A stretch of DNA of 44,690 nt from Rhodocyclaceae bacterium (GCA_018262775.1 JADFDU010000016.1:1-44690), one strand, 5' to 3'; shown: positions 18,127 to 27,255, counted from the first letter of the stretch. Notes: generated by a model not told the origin, from the sequence alone. Translations and numbers: made by a program.

Positions 18127-19584
18127 ATGCGCAACGCCAACTGGGAAATCGTCATCGGGCTGGAGACCCATGCCCAGCTCAATACGGCCTCGAAGATTTT
18201 TTCCGGCGCGCCGACGGCCTTTGGCGCGGCGCCGAACAGCCAGGCCTGCGCAGTGGACATCGCCCTCCCCGGCGTGCTGCCGGTACTCAACCGCGGCGCC
18301 GTGGAACGCGCCATCCGTTTCGGCCTGGCGGTAGGTGGCAGCATCGCGCCGCGCTCGGTCTTCGCCCGCAAGAACTACTTCTACCCCGACCTGCCCAAGG
18401 GCTACCAGATCAGCCAGTACGAACTGCCGGTGGTCGTCGGCGGCGCCATGGCGATAAAAGTCAGCCCCGGCGACACGGCGACCGAGAAAACCATCCGCCT
18501 CACGCGCGCCCACCTCGAGGAAGATGCCGGCAAGTCGCTGCACGAGGACTTCCAGGACAAATCGGGCATCGACCTCAACCGTGCCGGCACGCCGCTGCTG
18601 GAGATCGTCTCCGAGCCGGACATGCGCAGCGCCGAGGAGGCCGTCGCCTATGCCAGGGCGCTGCACGCCCTGGTGCGCTGGATCGACATCTGCGACGGCA
18701 ACATGCAGGAGGGCTCCTTCCGCTGCGATGCCAACGTTTCGGTGCGACCGAAAGGCTCCGATGTGCTGGGCACGCGGCGCGAGATCAAGAACCTCAACTC
18801 CTTCCGCTTCCTGCAGCAGGCCATCGAGTACGAGGCGCGCTGGCAGATCGAGACGCTGGAGGACGGCGGCCGCATCATCCAGTCAACCGTACTGTTCGAT
18901 CCCGCCACCGGCGAGACGCGCGCCATGCGCTCCAAGGAGGAGGCGCACGATTATCGCTATTTCCCCGACCCGGATCTGTTGCCGCTGCTCATCTCTTCCG
19001 CATGGATCGACGAGGTGAAGGCCGGCATGCCGGAGCTGCCGGAAGAAATGAAGGCACGCTTCGTTCGCGACTGCGGTCTGTCAGCCTATGATGCGGCGGC
19101 GCTGACCGCCTCGCGTGAGACAGCCGGCTACTTCGAGCAGACGCTGGCGGCGGCCGGCACCGGCCATGCCAAAGCCTGCGCCAACTGGGTGATGGGCGAT
19201 CTCGCCGCGCGCCTGAAGCGGGAAGAAAGAGACGTCACCGAGGCGCCGCTCACGCCGCAGCAACTCGCCGGCCTGGTGGCGCGCATCGCCGACGGCACGA
19301 TTTCCGGCAAGATCGCCAAGGAAGTCTTCGATGCTCTATGGAACGGCGAAGGACAGGATGCCGATGCCATTATCGAAGCGAAGGGCCTGAGGCAGATCTC
19401 CGACAGCGGCGCCCTGGAAAAACTCATTGACGAGGTGCTGGCGGCTAACCCGAAGTCGGTCGAGGAGTTCCGTGCCGGCAAGGAAAAGGCCTTCAACGCC
19501 CTCGTCGGCCAGGCCATGAAAGCCACCAAGGGCAAGGGCAACCCACAGCAGGTCAACGAACTATTGCGCCGGAAGCTGGGCTGA
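18127..19584 (+). CDS. gatB: Aspartyl/glutamyl-tRNA amidotransferase subunit B
   Basis: 485 aa kinase/transamidase subunit that phosphorylates misacylated Glu/Asp-tRNA and transfers ammonia from GatA. Typical segments: [20 protein letters not shown] at the start, [38 protein letters not shown], and the C-terminal YqeY-like tail ending [10 protein letters not shown]. The last 24 bp overlap, on the other strand, the end of the lysoplasmalogenase-like gene. One AAAGTCAG motif (18457-18464) lies in the sense direction, one of only two such cases in the window. Confidence 0.97.
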   Translation: MRNANWEIVIGLETHAQLNTASKIFSGAPTAFGAAPNSQACAVDIALPGVLPVLNRGAVERAIRFGLAVGGSIAPRSVFARKNYFYPDLPKGYQISQYELPVVVGGAMAIKVSPGDTATEKTIRLTRAHLEEDAGKSLHEDFQDKSGIDLNRAGTPLLEIVSEPDMRSAEEAVAYARALHALVRWIDICDGNMQEGSFRCDANVSVRPKGSDVLGTRREIKNLNSFRFLQQAIEYEARWQIETLEDGGRIIQSTVLFDPATGETRAMRSKEEAHDYRYFPDPDLLPLLISSAWIDEVKAGMPELPEEMKARFVRDCGLSAYDAAALTASRETAGYFEQTLAAAGTGHAKACANWVMGDLAARLKREERDVTEAPLTPQQLAGLVARIADGTISGKIAKEVFDALWNGEGQDADAIIEAKGLRQISDSGALEKLIDEVLAANPKSVEEFRAGKEKAFNALVGQAMKATKGKGNPQQVNELLRRKLG

Positions 19585-20247
19585 GACGGACAGCGCGATG
19601 AGCAACTGCGCCGCCCAATAGGTCGCCAGCGTCAGCGCGCGCGCGGCGCGGAAGGGCCAGCGGAAGCGGTCGATCGCCAACACGCCGTCCGAGACGACGA
19701 AAAGCCCGGCACCCAGTGCAGCCGCCAGCGCCATGCCGCTGCCGGTCGCCTGCCAGCGCTCCGCCGCCAGGCTCGCCATGACGGCGATCACCACGACATA
19801 GATCCCCACCGGCCCGCGCAGGGCCGGCTTCAATCCCGGCCAAATCAGCACCACCACCGTCCCGCCTGCCGCAAAATAGGGTAGCCAGAACAGCAGGTTG
19901 ACCGCAAAAGACGCCTCGGGCGCCCCGGATACCCCGCTGGCGAAGGCCCATACGTAACAGAGGTGAGCGACGAGGAAGCTCGCCAGGCCGGCAACGAAGC
20001 GGTCGCGCGGCAGCATGAGGAAGACATCGCCGGCCGTAGAGAACGCCAAGCCGGCAACGACCGCCCAGCGATAGCCTGCGTCGGCCGTCGGCAGGGATAA
20101 GGCCAGCGCCAGGATCAGCAGTGTGGCGAGCGGCTTGAAGACATAGACCTGCCAGTGCTGCCGCTTGTCGAGATAGTGGGCGCGGATCGCCATGACGGCG
20201 ACGAGCACAGCGGATGCGGCCAGGGCCAGCAGGACGGCAGTCAGCAT
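19561..20247 (-). CDS. YhhN/TMEM86-family membrane protein (lysoplasmalogenase-like)
   Basis: 228 aa with about eight hydrophobic segments. The family landmarks are [11 protein letters not shown], the aspartate region [16 protein letters not shown], the segment [12 protein letters not shown] and the late [12 protein letters not shown] followed by [14 protein letters not shown]. Eukaryotic TMEM86 hydrolyses the vinyl-ether bond of lysoplasmalogens; the bacterial substrate is unknown, so the enzymatic label is by family only. It is downstream of the coiled-coil protein gene (11 nt) and pyrE in one unit, and its 3' end overlaps that of gatB by 24 bp in convergent orientation. Confidence 0.85.
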   Translation of the reverse strand: MLTAVLLALAASAVLVAVMAIRAHYLDKRQHWQVYVFKPLATLLILALALSLPTADAGYRWAVVAGLAFSTAGDVFLMLPRDRFVAGLASFLVAHLCYVWAFASGVSGAPEASFAVNLLFWLPYFAAGGTVVVLIWPGLKPALRGPVGIYVVVIAVMASLAAERWQATGSGMALAAALGAGLFVVSDGVLAIDRFRWPFRAARALTLATYWAAQLLIALSVSAQLPAQ

Positions 20248-20258
20248 CGGCCCGGTAT

Positions 20259-20945
20259 TCAGCGCGGACGGGAACCGGCAGCGGCTGGCGCGGCGGCCGC
20301 TGCCGGGTTCCTCTCGATCGTCTTCTGCTTGGTCAACTCGCGGTAGCGCAGCTTTTCGTCTTCGTAACGGGCCTTGAGCGCCTCGGTTTCCTTTTGCTTG
20401 CTGCCGATCGCCGCCTGCTGCGTCTTCATGTCGGCCTCGTTGTCGCGCATTTGCGCCTTCAGTTTCGGCGGCATGGGTCGCTTCTTGTAGAACTCCGCCT
20501 CGGCGTCGAGCTTCGTCTTTTCCTTGGCCAGTTCGTCTTGCTTGTCCTGTGCCGTCTTGATGGTTTTCTGGATATCGGCCAAGGCGCGATCCCGCAGGTT
20601 ATCGATATCCTTCTCGCTGGCATAGGTGGCGAGCAGGGCGCGGTTCTTGCGATCCTGCTCCAGACGCTTGACTTCCTCTTCCTTGGCCTGCCTGGCTTCG
20701 GCCTCCTTCATTTCCCGCTGCGCGGCGGTCATGGGCGCATCGATACGCCTGACCGTCACGCCTTGCCGATTGATCTCGCGATAGGCGCGGCCGTAGCATT
20801 CCTTCGGCAATACGTCGGAACAAATCTGTTTGCCGCTGCCGTCGTTGCAGCAATAGGTCATGCGACCCTGCGCCTGCGCCGCTGCAGGCAGCGGCAGCAT
20901 CGCGGCGGTCAGGAGCATCAAGGCCGAGCCAAGCCTGAGCGTCAT
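20259..20945 (-). CDS. Exported coiled-coil protein with DUF4124-like N-terminus
   Basis: 228 aa. The signal peptide ends near AAAQAQG. A short Cys-containing segment ([22 protein letters not shown], residues about 29-50) resembles the DUF4124 module often found at the N-terminus of proteobacterial periplasmic proteins. A long charged coiled coil follows (about 75-215, rich in Glu/Lys/Gln), then an Ala-rich end. No catalytic motif. Its ATG overlaps the pyrE stop (ATGA), so translation is coupled to pyrE, although a functional link is not obvious. Assignment to DUF4124 is tentative. Confidence 0.7.
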   Translation of the reverse strand: MTLRLGSALMLLTAAMLPLPAAAQAQGRMTYCCNDGSGKQICSDVLPKECYGRAYREINRQGVTVRRIDAPMTAAQREMKEAEARQAKEEEVKRLEQDRKNRALLATYASEKDIDNLRDRALADIQKTIKTAQDKQDELAKEKTKLDAEAEFYKKRPMPPKLKAQMRDNEADMKTQQAAIGSKQKETEALKARYEDEKLRYRELTKQKTIERNPAAAAAPAAAGSRPR

Positions 20946-21583
20946 ATTTTTATCCCGTATTGTTGCCGGTATTGGGTCACTGCTTGCAAATTCTGCGCCA
21001 GTTCTGGCCGCCCGCCAAGATAGGCCAGTAGATCATCCAGTGTCGCCACCGCCACGACCGGCATGGCATACGCCTGCTGCACCTCCTGCACGGCGGACAA
21101 TTCACCCTGGCCGCGCTCCATGCGGTCGAGCGCAATAACGACGCCGCAGGGGGTGGCGCCAGCGGCACGGATCAATTCCACCGACTCGCGCACCGAGGTA
21201 CCGGCCGAGATCACGTCGTCGACGATCAGCACCCTGCCTGTCGGCGGTGCGCCAATCAGCGTGCCCCCTTCACCATGATCCTTCGCTTCCTTGCGGTTGA
21301 AGCAATATGGCAGATTGCGCCCATTTTGGGCCAGGGCGATGGCGGCCCCGGCCACCAGCGGAATGCCCTTGTAGGCCGGCCCGAAGAGCATGTCGCAGGG
21401 CAGCTTCGAATCGAGGATGGCGCGGGCGTAGAACGCGCTCAGACGGTTGAGCGAGGCGCCATCATTGAACAGGCCGGCGTTGAAGAAGTACGGGCTCTGC
21501 CGACCCGCCTTGGTCTTGAATTCGCCAAACCGCAAAACGCCGGAGTCGACCGCAAATGCAATGAACTCGCCGCTACAATCCAT
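20942..21583 (-). CDS. pyrE: Orotate phosphoribosyltransferase
   Basis: 213 aa enzyme of pyrimidine synthesis that joins orotate to PRPP. The PRPP-binding motif [16 protein letters not shown], the flexible-loop sequence [15 protein letters not shown], and the [10 protein letters not shown] segment identify it. ATG at 21583 is only 23 nt from the divergently oriented exonuclease gene, so the two promoters must overlap the coding regions or each other. Heads a small operon with the coiled-coil and YhhN-family genes. Confidence 0.97.
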   Translation of the reverse strand: MDCSGEFIAFAVDSGVLRFGEFKTKAGRQSPYFFNAGLFNDGASLNRLSAFYARAILDSKLPCDMLFGPAYKGIPLVAGAAIALAQNGRNLPYCFNRKEAKDHGEGGTLIGAPPTGRVLIVDDVISAGTSVRESVELIRAAGATPCGVVIALDRMERGQGELSAVQEVQQAYAMPVVAVATLDDLLAYLGGRPELAQNLQAVTQYRQQYGIKI

Positions 21584-21606
21584 CTTTCCCGCCAGGATAT
21601 CCCGTC

Positions 21607-22392
21607 ATGCTGCGTATCATAACCCTGAACCTGAACGGCATCCGCTCGGCCAGCCGCAAGGGCTTTTTCGAGTGGCTGCAGAAGCAGGATGCCGACCTCG
21701 TCTGTCTGCAGGAACTCAAGGCCCAGGCCGGCGACATGACGCCTGATTTTCTCGAGCCGCCGGGATTCTTCGGCTATTTCCACTATGCCGAGAAAAAAGG
21801 TTACAGCGGCGTTGGCCTGTACAGCCAGCGCCAACCCGAGCAGGTTATCGAAGGTTTCGGCATCCCCGAGTTCGATGCCGAAGGACGTTACCTCGAGGCC
21901 ATGTTCGGCAGGCTGTCCGTCATTTCCGTCTACCTCCCTTCCGGCTCCTCCTCGCCCGAGCGGCAGGCGGCGAAGTTCCGCTTCCTCGCCCACTTCCGGC
22001 CGCACCTGGAACAGCTCAGGCGCAGCGGCCGCGAGGTCCTGCTCTGCGGCGACTGGAACATCGCCCACCGGGAGATCGACCTGAAGAACTGGAAGGGCAA
22101 CCAGAAGAATTCCGGCTTCCTGCCGGAAGAACGCGCCTGGATCGGCGGCGTCTTCGACCAGGCCGGTTTCGTCGATGTGTATCGGCGCCTGCACCCGGAT
22201 GCCGCGGGCGACGCCTACACCTGGTGGTCTAACCGCGGCCAGGCGCGGGCGAAGAACGTCGGCTGGCGCATCGACTACCAGATCGCCACGCCCGGCCTGG
22301 CCGCCGCGGCACGCCATGCCTCGGTCTTCAAGGGACAATGGTTCTCCGACCATGCCCCCCTGATCATCGGCTATGATTGCAATCTCGATTGA
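21607..22392 (+). CDS. xth: Exodeoxyribonuclease III (AP endonuclease)
   Basis: 261 aa enzyme of the ExoIII/EEP family that incises DNA at abasic sites and removes 3' blocks. Catalytic residues visible: Glu36 in CLQELKAQ, Asp149 and Asn151 in CGDWNIAH, and Asp248-His249 in FSDHAPL. The family residues WRIDYQI and TWWS are also present. Length is standard. The stop codon lies at the first copy of a 14-bp tandem duplication (22391-22418). Confidence 0.96.
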   Translation: MLRIITLNLNGIRSASRKGFFEWLQKQDADLVCLQELKAQAGDMTPDFLEPPGFFGYFHYAEKKGYSGVGLYSQRQPEQVIEGFGIPEFDAEGRYLEAMFGRLSVISVYLPSGSSSPERQAAKFRFLAHFRPHLEQLRRSGREVLLCGDWNIAHREIDLKNWKGNQKNSGFLPEERAWIGGVFDQAGFVDVYRRLHPDAAGDAYTWWSNRGQARAKNVGWRIDYQIATPGLAAAARHASVFKGQWFSDHAPLIIGYDCNLD

Positions 22393-22418
22393 ATGGCCTA
22401 TCTGGAATGGCCTATTTG
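22391..22418. repeat. 14-bp tandem duplication after xth
   Basis: GAATGGCCTATCTG followed at once by GAATGGCCTATTTG, one mismatch between units. The first unit overlaps the xth stop codon. No known function; a simple slippage duplication is the plain reading. Confidence 0.7.
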
Positions 22419-22481
22419 CCATCGGTCGTGAAAGCCGGTAGCCTTCAAAACGAATATTCCCCCTTCATCCGGAGTAATGCC

Positions 22482-22793
22482 ATGTCTGAAATGTCCGAAG
22501 TAAACAAAGAAAAACTCGTCGCCGATTTCAGGGTCGTCGTTGCCGACGCCGAGGAACTGCTCAAGGCCACTGCCGGCCAGGCCGGCGAAAAAATGGCCGA
22601 CCTGCGCGCCAAGCTGCAGGACAACCTGAACCGCGCCCGCCACAGCTTGGCCGAGGCGCAGGCCGCCGTCGCGGAAAAAACCCGACTGGTCGCGCGCGCC
22701 ACCGACGACTACGTACACGATAATCCGTGGCGCTCGATCGGCATCGCCGCCGGCGTCGGCCTGCTCATCGGCCTGCTTATCGGCCGCCGCTGA
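22482..22793 (+). CDS. YqjD/ElaB family (DUF883) membrane-anchored protein
   Basis: 103 aa: a charged helical region (residues about 1-75) and a C-terminal glycine-rich hydrophobic segment (SIGIAAGVGLLIGLLIGRR) preceded by the family motif DDYVHDNPWRS. E. coli YqjD and ElaB use such a tail to sit in the inner membrane and bind ribosomes in stationary phase. ATG 22482 has GGAGTAATGCC ahead of it; an in-frame extension to 22377 overlaps xth and looks non-coding. First of a yqjD-yqjE-yqjK-like cluster. Confidence 0.88.
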   Translation: MSEMSEVNKEKLVADFRVVVADAEELLKATAGQAGEKMADLRAKLQDNLNRARHSLAEAQAAVAEKTRLVARATDDYVHDNPWRSIGIAAGVGLLIGLLIGRR

Positions 22794-22806
22794 GCCGCAC
22801 CTGAGC

Positions 22807-23214
22807 ATGCAGCACGCGTCTGGTAGCGCAGGCAGCGGCGTGGGTGCGCGCCTGCGCAGCTACGCCGCCGACGCGATCGGCATCCTGCAGACACGTCTGG
22901 AACTCCTCGCCACTGAGGTGGCGGAGGAAAAGCTGCGCCTCGGCGCCCTTCTCGGCTATGCCGCTGTGGCGTTCTTTTTCCTCGGCTTCGGCGCCGTCTT
23001 GCTAGCCTTGCTCATCACCGTGCTGCTGTGGGACAGCCACCGCCTGCTGGCACTGGGCGTATTCACGGCCCTGTTCCTGGCCGCCGGCAGCGCTGCGGCC
23101 CTGGTCGCCGCGCGCATCAGCCGGCAGGATGCGCGCCTGTTCACCGCCAGCATTTCCGAGCTGGCGCAGGATCGCGACATGATCCGGCCGGATAATGGCC
23201 CCAAAGATCATTGA
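22807..23214 (+). CDS. YqjE-like / phage holin family (PF07332-type) membrane protein
   Basis: 135 aa with an amphipathic N-terminal helix (YAADAIGILQTRLELLATEVAEE) and two membrane segments (about residues 45-72 and 78-103). This is the YqjE pattern; the database name 'holin' reflects fold similarity only and nothing phage-like is nearby. Starts 13 nt after the DUF883 gene and overlaps the next gene by 20 nt, so the cluster is probably one transcript. The general role is thought to be envelope stress or stationary-phase related, which is family inference. Confidence 0.82.
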   Translation: MQHASGSAGSGVGARLRSYAADAIGILQTRLELLATEVAEEKLRLGALLGYAAVAFFFLGFGAVLLALLITVLLWDSHRLLALGVFTALFLAAGSAAALVAARISRQDARLFTASISELAQDRDMIRPDNGPKDH

Positions 23215-23497
23215 GCTCGCCCTGAAGAAGCAACGCCTGCAGCTGCAGGCGGCTGCGCAGCGCGTGCGCATCCTGCATGCCATCGAATCGGCGTCGCTGG
23301 CCTTTGGCGCCGCCGACAAGCTGCGCGCGGGACTTTGCTGGGCCAGGGCGCACCCGGAAGTGCTCGTCGGCACCGGCATCGTTCTGCTGGTCGCGCGTCC
23401 GCGCCTCCTCTTCCGCTGGGCCCAGCGCGGCTTCTTCGTTTGGGAGGGCTTGCGCCGCCTGCGCAGCGCCATCGAGTCGCGCCTGGCGCCCCGCTGA
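23195..23497 (+). CDS. YqjK-like small protein
   Basis: 100 aa: a basic helical N-terminal half (ELALKKQRLQLQAAAQRVRI) and one hydrophobic segment (HPEVLVGTGIVLLVARPRLL, about residues 53-72). Content and position directly after a yqjD-yqjE pair match YqjK proteins. ATG 23195 lies inside the end of yqjE, suggesting coupling. Function unknown. Confidence rests mostly on gene order. Confidence 0.7.
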   Translation: MAPKIIELALKKQRLQLQAAAQRVRILHAIESASLAFGAADKLRAGLCWARAHPEVLVGTGIVLLVARPRLLFRWAQRGFFVWEGLRRLRSAIESRLAPR

Positions 23498-23501
23498 GGC
23501 G

Positions 23502-23849
23502 ATGCACGGGGAGCCGCGCGACGAGGACCGGCAACACAGCGCACGCCCACTCGCAGCCGGCTGGCGCATGCGGCCCGTCCTGGCCCGTAATCTGCTGGCT
23601 GCGCAGCAACGCGAACGAGTTTTCATCCTGCAGGAAGTGCTCAAGGTCAGGGGCCTCATGCCGCTCCTCATGAAACAGCGCAACGGCCTCAGGTGGACCA
23701 CCGCCGAGCGCCGGCAACTGATCGAAACCCTGCGCGCATTCTCGAATCTCTCTCCCTACCTCTTCACGCTGGCCCTGCCCGGCTCGGTGCTGATCCTGCC
23801 GTTGCTGGCCTGGTGGCTGGATCGTCGGCGTGGGCAGCGCGTGCACTAG
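23502..23849 (+). CDS. Small membrane protein, LETM1-like segment
   Basis: 115 aa starting at ATG 23502, 4 nt after the yqjK-like stop. An Arg-rich N-terminal part is followed by LKVRGLMPLLMKQRNGLRWTTAERRQLIETLRAFSNL cut here into its two halves: LMKQRNGLRW and TTAERRQLIETLRA, and a C-terminal hydrophobic helix (LFTLALPGSVLILPLLAWWL). The Leu-rich helix pair followed by a PG-containing membrane helix resembles the LETM1 ribosome-binding-like domain, but the resemblance is from memory. Its stop overlaps the stop of the AmpG-type gene by 4 bp on the opposite strand. Confidence 0.6.
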   Translation: MHGEPRDEDRQHSARPLAAGWRMRPVLARNLLAAQQRERVFILQEVLKVRGLMPLLMKQRNGLRWTTAERRQLIETLRAFSNLSPYLFTLALPGSVLILPLLAWWLDRRRGQRVH

Positions 23850-25309
23850 GTTTCAGTCTCTGCCGCCTCGCGCCGAGCCTGCGCATCCAGCATCTTTCTG
23901 ACCCACGGCAGCAACAGATAGGCCGGAAAGGCCAGGAAGAAAGTCAGCAGGAAATACGGCGCATAGCCCAAGGCCTGCGCGCCGAGGCCGCCGGCCCAGC
24001 CCGCGACCGAACGCGACGCGGCAAATACCGAGGAGAGCAGGGCATATTCCGCAGCACTGTGCTCGCGCCGCACGATGGCCATGAGGAAGGCGAGAAACGC
24101 CGCCGTGCCGAGCCCGCCAGTGAAGGATTCGAGCGCGCTGGCGGCATAGATCAGCATCCGGTGCTCCGGCAGAGGCACGCCGGCCAGCGGAATGACCCAG
24201 GCCGCAAGAGCATAGCCGAGGTTCGAAACAGCCTGCGCCAGCCCGAGCACCCACAGCGCCTTGAAGATGCCGGCACGGTCGGCGTACCAGCCCCCCCCCA
24301 GCCCGCCGGCGATCGACAGCACCAAGCCGATATTCACCGACACCAGGCCGATTTCCGTGGCGGAAAATCCGGCATCCACCCAAAACGGCTTCACCATGAA
24401 GCCCATCGAGGCGTCGGCCAGTTTGAAGATCAGGATGAAGCCGAGCACCGGCAGGATGCCCGGACGCTGCATCATGTCGGCGAGGGCGCCGAAGAGCGCG
24501 CCGGTCGGCGCTTTGCCGGTCGAGAGTGGCCCGCGCCGTCTGCCCGCCAGGCGCAGCATGCCGTAGAGTGCTGCCGCAACGGCAGCAATGGCCGGCCACA
24601 GCCAGGGTCGGCGGCCGGACAGGTGCAGCGCACCATCCGCCAGCCAGAGCGTGCCCATGAGCACCAGGACGAGGACTGCTGCGGCGCCCGGCTGTGCCAG
24701 AAATCCCTTGAATTCCCGAAAGAACCCCGCCGATGGCGGCCGTTCGCGCACCTGTTCGCGCGGCGCCAGCAGGCTCGCCGCCGCACAGGCGGCGAAGATG
24801 CCCGCAGCACAGAGAAAGGCGCCCGACCAGCCGAGCAGGTCGGAGGCCATCAGCACCCCACCCGAGGTGATCATGCCGGCGCGGTAGAAACCGATGCGCA
24901 GGCCGTTGCCGCGTCCCATTTCGTCCCGGCGCAGGAATTCGATGGTGTAGGCGTCGATGGCGATGTCGTTGGTGGCGGAAAGTACGGCGAAGACCGCGAT
25001 GGCCGCCCACACCCAGTACGGCAGGCCGGTGGACGCGGCGAAGGCGATCATGACGGCGCCCATGGCCAGGTCGGCCGCGGCCATCCAGCGCCGGTGATGG
25101 CGGTAGTGATCCACCGCCGGCGCCCAGAGGAATTTCAGCGTCCACGCCAAACCCAGCAGGGAGAGCGTACCAATGCTGCGCAGGTCGATGCCCTGCTGGC
25201 GGAAGTAGACGGGAAAGATTTCGTAGAACACGCCGAGCGGGAAACCCTCGGCAAAATACAGTACCGCGACCCAGAAGAACTTCGAACGCAGGAGGCGGCC
25301 GCGCGGCAA
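23846..25309 (-). CDS. AmpG-type MFS transporter (muropeptide permease-like)
   Basis: 487 aa, 12-14 hydrophobic segments. The N-terminal YFAEGFPLGVFYEIFPVYFRQQGI, DHYRHHRRW and the middle DIAIDAYTIEFLRRDEMGRGNG are typical of AmpG permeases, which import anhydro-muropeptides for wall recycling. Another MFS sugar or peptide role is possible. The start appears to be TTG at 25309, one base after the metW stop, with GGGGAGG as a good ribosome site; no ATG lies near. An AAAGTCAG motif (23941-23948) lies near its C-terminus, coding LLTFF. Confidence 0.8.
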   Translation of the reverse strand: MPRGRLLRSKFFWVAVLYFAEGFPLGVFYEIFPVYFRQQGIDLRSIGTLSLLGLAWTLKFLWAPAVDHYRHHRRWMAAADLAMGAVMIAFAASTGLPYWVWAAIAVFAVLSATNDIAIDAYTIEFLRRDEMGRGNGLRIGFYRAGMITSGGVLMASDLLGWSGAFLCAAGIFAACAAASLLAPREQVRERPPSAGFFREFKGFLAQPGAAAVLVLVLMGTLWLADGALHLSGRRPWLWPAIAAVAAALYGMLRLAGRRRGPLSTGKAPTGALFGALADMMQRPGILPVLGFILIFKLADASMGFMVKPFWVDAGFSATEIGLVSVNIGLVLSIAGGLGGGWYADRAGIFKALWVLGLAQAVSNLGYALAAWVIPLAGVPLPEHRMLIYAASALESFTGGLGTAAFLAFLMAIVRREHSAAEYALLSSVFAASRSVAGWAGGLGAQALGYAPYFLLTFFLAFPAYLLLPWVRKMLDAQARREAAETET

Positions 25310-25310
25310 C

Positions 25311-25907
25311 TCAGCCTCCCCGGCCCAGCCGGTAGGCGGCGATGCTGGCGTTCAGATTCGGGTCCTCGGTGACCACCCGCTCGCCGTCGAAGGCCAGGCG
25401 TTCGCGGATGGCGATGCCGAGTTCCCCACACAGGGCCTCGAAATCGGCTATGGTGAAGAAGCGCACGTTGGGCGAGTCGTACCACTGATAGGGGAGGATT
25501 TTCGACACCGGCATGCGACCCGCGGCGATCGCCTCGCGATGGCTGCGATGACCGAAGTTGGGAAAACTCACCACCGCCTCGCGCCCCACGCGCAGCATCT
25601 CAGCCAGCATCTGCTCGGTACGGCGCACCGTCTGCAGCGACAGCGACATGACGACGTGGTCGAAGAAACCATCCTCGAAACCAGACAACCCCGCCTCCAG
25701 GTCGAACTGGACGACGTTCACGCCGTTACGGATGCAGGCGAGGACGTTGTCCGGGTCGTTGTCCACGCCATAGCCGAGCACCCCTTTCTGATCCTGCAGG
25801 TAACGCAGCAGGCTGCCGTCGCCGCAACCCAGGTCGAGCATCTTCTCGCCCGGCCGGATCCACTTGGCGATGACATCGAAATCGAAGCGGCCGAGGACGT
25901 TGGTCAT
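25311..25907 (-). CDS. metW: Methionine biosynthesis protein MetW
   Basis: 198 aa Rossmann-fold protein of the SAM-methyltransferase class: motif I is MLDLGCGDGSLLRYL, and the MetW pattern continues with GYGVDNDPDNVLACIRNGVNV, VVMSLSLQTVR and VVSFPNFGHRSHR. In many proteobacteria MetW works with MetX in homoserine acylation. GGAGG precedes the ATG at 25907. It lies 106 nt after metX in the same direction; the spacer contains a small GC hairpin (25985-25999). Confidence 0.95.
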   Translation of the reverse strand: MTNVLGRFDFDVIAKWIRPGEKMLDLGCGDGSLLRYLQDQKGVLGYGVDNDPDNVLACIRNGVNVVQFDLEAGLSGFEDGFFDHVVMSLSLQTVRRTEQMLAEMLRVGREAVVSFPNFGHRSHREAIAAGRMPVSKILPYQWYDSPNVRFFTIADFEALCGELGIAIRERLAFDGERVVTEDPNLNASIAAYRLGRGG

Positions 25908-25984
25908 ACCGCCGCCTCCGAATTGTTATCGCAGAAACCAAGGCTGCGCTGTCGGCGGCCAGCGGCATTCGCGGCCGGTCGCAT

Positions 25985-25999
25985 CCCCGCCCTGCGGGG
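25985..25999. other. GC hairpin in the metX-metW spacer
   Basis: CCCCGC-CCT-GCGGGG, a perfect 6-bp stem with a 3-nt loop, 15 nt after the metX stop. The rest of the 106-nt spacer is GC-rich with a further imperfect inverted repeat. No T-run, so it is not an obvious terminator; it may affect metX/metW mRNA stability. Confidence 0.4.
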
Positions 26000-26013
26000 C
26001 CCCTGCTCCCTGC

Positions 26014-27144
26014 TCATACCGCTACCCCCTCGAAATAAGCCCGCAGCACGGCATGGTAGTGCGCATCGTCGAGCAAAAAGGAGTCGTGGCCGGCACTGGA
26101 CTCGATCTCGGCGTAGCTCACGCCCAGGCTGTTATGCACCAGGCCGAAGACGATCTCGCGCGAGCGTTCCGGCGCGAAGCGCCAGTCGGTCGAAAAGGAT
26201 ACGACGAGGAATTTTGCCCTGGCGCGTGCCAGCGCCGCCCGAAGATCGCCGCCGAAGGCGCCCGCCGGATCGAAATAGTCGAGCGCCTTGGTGGCGATGA
26301 GATAGGTGTTGGCATCGAAGTAGCCAGCGAACTTGTCACCCTGATAGCGCAGGTAGGACTCGATCTCGAAGTCCACCTCGTAATTGTATTGCAGCGCCTC
26401 CCGCCGCAGCTTGCGGCCGAACTTCTCCGCCATCTGGTCGTCCGAGAGATAAGTGATGTGCCCGAGCATGCGTGCCAACCGCAGACCGCGCACCGGCACC
26501 ACGCCGTGTGCGTAGTAATGGCCGCCGTGAAAGTCGGGATCGGTGAGGATGGCCTGGCGCGCCACCTCGTTGAAGGCGATATTTTGCGCCGTCAACTTCG
26601 GTGCAGCAGCAATCACCAGGGCGTGGCGGATGCGCTCCGGATAGTCCAGTGTCCACTGCAGCGCCTGCATGCCGCCGAGGCTGCCGCCCATCACCGCCGC
26701 CCAGTCGTCGATGCCCAGCACGTCGGCGAGGCGTGCCTGGGTTGCCACGCAGTCCTCGACGGTCACCACCGGGAAATCCGCGCCCCAGGGCTGGCCGCTG
26801 GCGGGGTTGGTGGTCATGGGCCCGGTCGAGCCGTAGCAGCCACCGAGGTTGTTCATGCCAACGACAAAGAACTTGCGCGTGTCCAGCGGCTTGCCCGGGC
26901 CGATCAGGTTGTCCCACCAACCGACGCTTTGCGGATTGTCGGCGTAGCGGCCGGCGAGATGGTGGTTGCCCGACAGGGCATGACAAACCAGCACCGCATT
27001 CGTGCGCGCCGCATTCAGTTCACCGTAGGTTTCATAGACCAGATCGTAGGCAGGCAGCGTCGCGCCGCCCGCCAGGGTGACTGGCGTGTCGAAGTGGGCG
27101 CGTTGGGGCTGCGCCAAGCCTACGCTGTGGGTTGTCTCATCCAT
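26014..27144 (-). CDS. metX: Homoserine O-acyltransferase
   Basis: 376 aa alpha/beta-hydrolase-fold enzyme that acylates homoserine in methionine synthesis. Nucleophile Ser155 lies in [14 protein letters not shown]; the aspartate is in [14 protein letters not shown] and the histidine in [12 protein letters not shown]. Whether the donor is acetyl-CoA or succinyl-CoA cannot be settled here, because some betaproteobacterial MetX proteins use succinyl-CoA. I chose ATG 27144 ([10 protein letters not shown]). An in-frame ATG at 27177 falls inside the loop of the leader hairpin. Neither start has a clear Shine-Dalgarno sequence. Upstream lie a promoter, a SAM-II-like aptamer and a terminator, so expression is probably shut off by SAM. 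Confidence 0.95.
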   Translation of the reverse strand: MDETTHSVGLAQPQRAHFDTPVTLAGGATLPAYDLVYETYGELNAARTNAVLVCHALSGNHHLAGRYADNPQSVGWWDNLIGPGKPLDTRKFFVVGMNNLGGCYGSTGPMTTNPASGQPWGADFPVVTVEDCVATQARLADVLGIDDWAAVMGGSLGGMQALQWTLDYPERIRHALVIAAAPKLTAQNIAFNEVARQAILTDPDFHGGHYYAHGVVPVRGLRLARMLGHITYLSDDQMAEKFGRKLRREALQYNYEVDFEIESYLRYQGDKFAGYFDANTYLIATKALDYFDPAGAFGGDLRAALARARAKFLVVSFSTDWRFAPERSREIVFGLVHNSLGVSYAEIESSAGHDSFLLDDAHYHAVLRAYFEGVAV

Positions 27145-27149
27145 GCAAT

Positions 27150-27190
27150 AAAAAACCCAGTCGGCTCGATGCAACATAGCGGGACTGGGT
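27150..27190 (-). terminator. Intrinsic terminator in the metX leader
   Basis: On the minus strand ACCCAGTC (27190-27183) pairs with GACTGGGT (27162-27155), and inner pairs GCT-ATG with CAT-AGC extend the stem; a run of six T follows. The metX ATG is only 6 nt further on. Terminator before rather than after the gene implies attenuation. Confidence 0.8.
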
Positions 27191-27195
27191 GTTCG

Positions 27196-27255
27196 CCCTC
27201 GCTTTAGCCGTATTTTTTAAGCGCCCGCAAGCTGATGACAGTCAAATCAGCGCTA
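27196..27255 (-). ncRNA. SAM-II-like riboswitch aptamer upstream of metX
   Basis: On the minus strand GCGCTGATTT (27253-27244), a P1 partner GCGCT (27224-27220), then AAATACGGCTAAA and a final GAGGG match, in order and spacing, the conserved blocks of the SAM-II (metA/SAM-alpha) class: GCGCUGAUUU, AAAUNNNGCUAAA and GGG. P1 would be AGCGC/GCGCT. I could not fully trace the pseudoknot, and a competing hairpin GCTGAT/ATCAGC exists. Position directly before metX supports the call. SAM-II normally hides the ribosome site; here an intrinsic terminator follows. Confidence 0.75.

Noticed and set aside
16155..18371. Very long minus-strand open frame across gatA, the lipoproteins and gatB
   Set aside because: Shadow frame; the plus strand holds complete GatA and GatB with catalytic motifs, and the shadow has no recognisable domain.
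22807..23214. Possible prophage because of a holin-family protein
   Set aside because: The family name is historical; neighbours are a yqjD/yqjE/yqjK cluster and no other phage gene is present.
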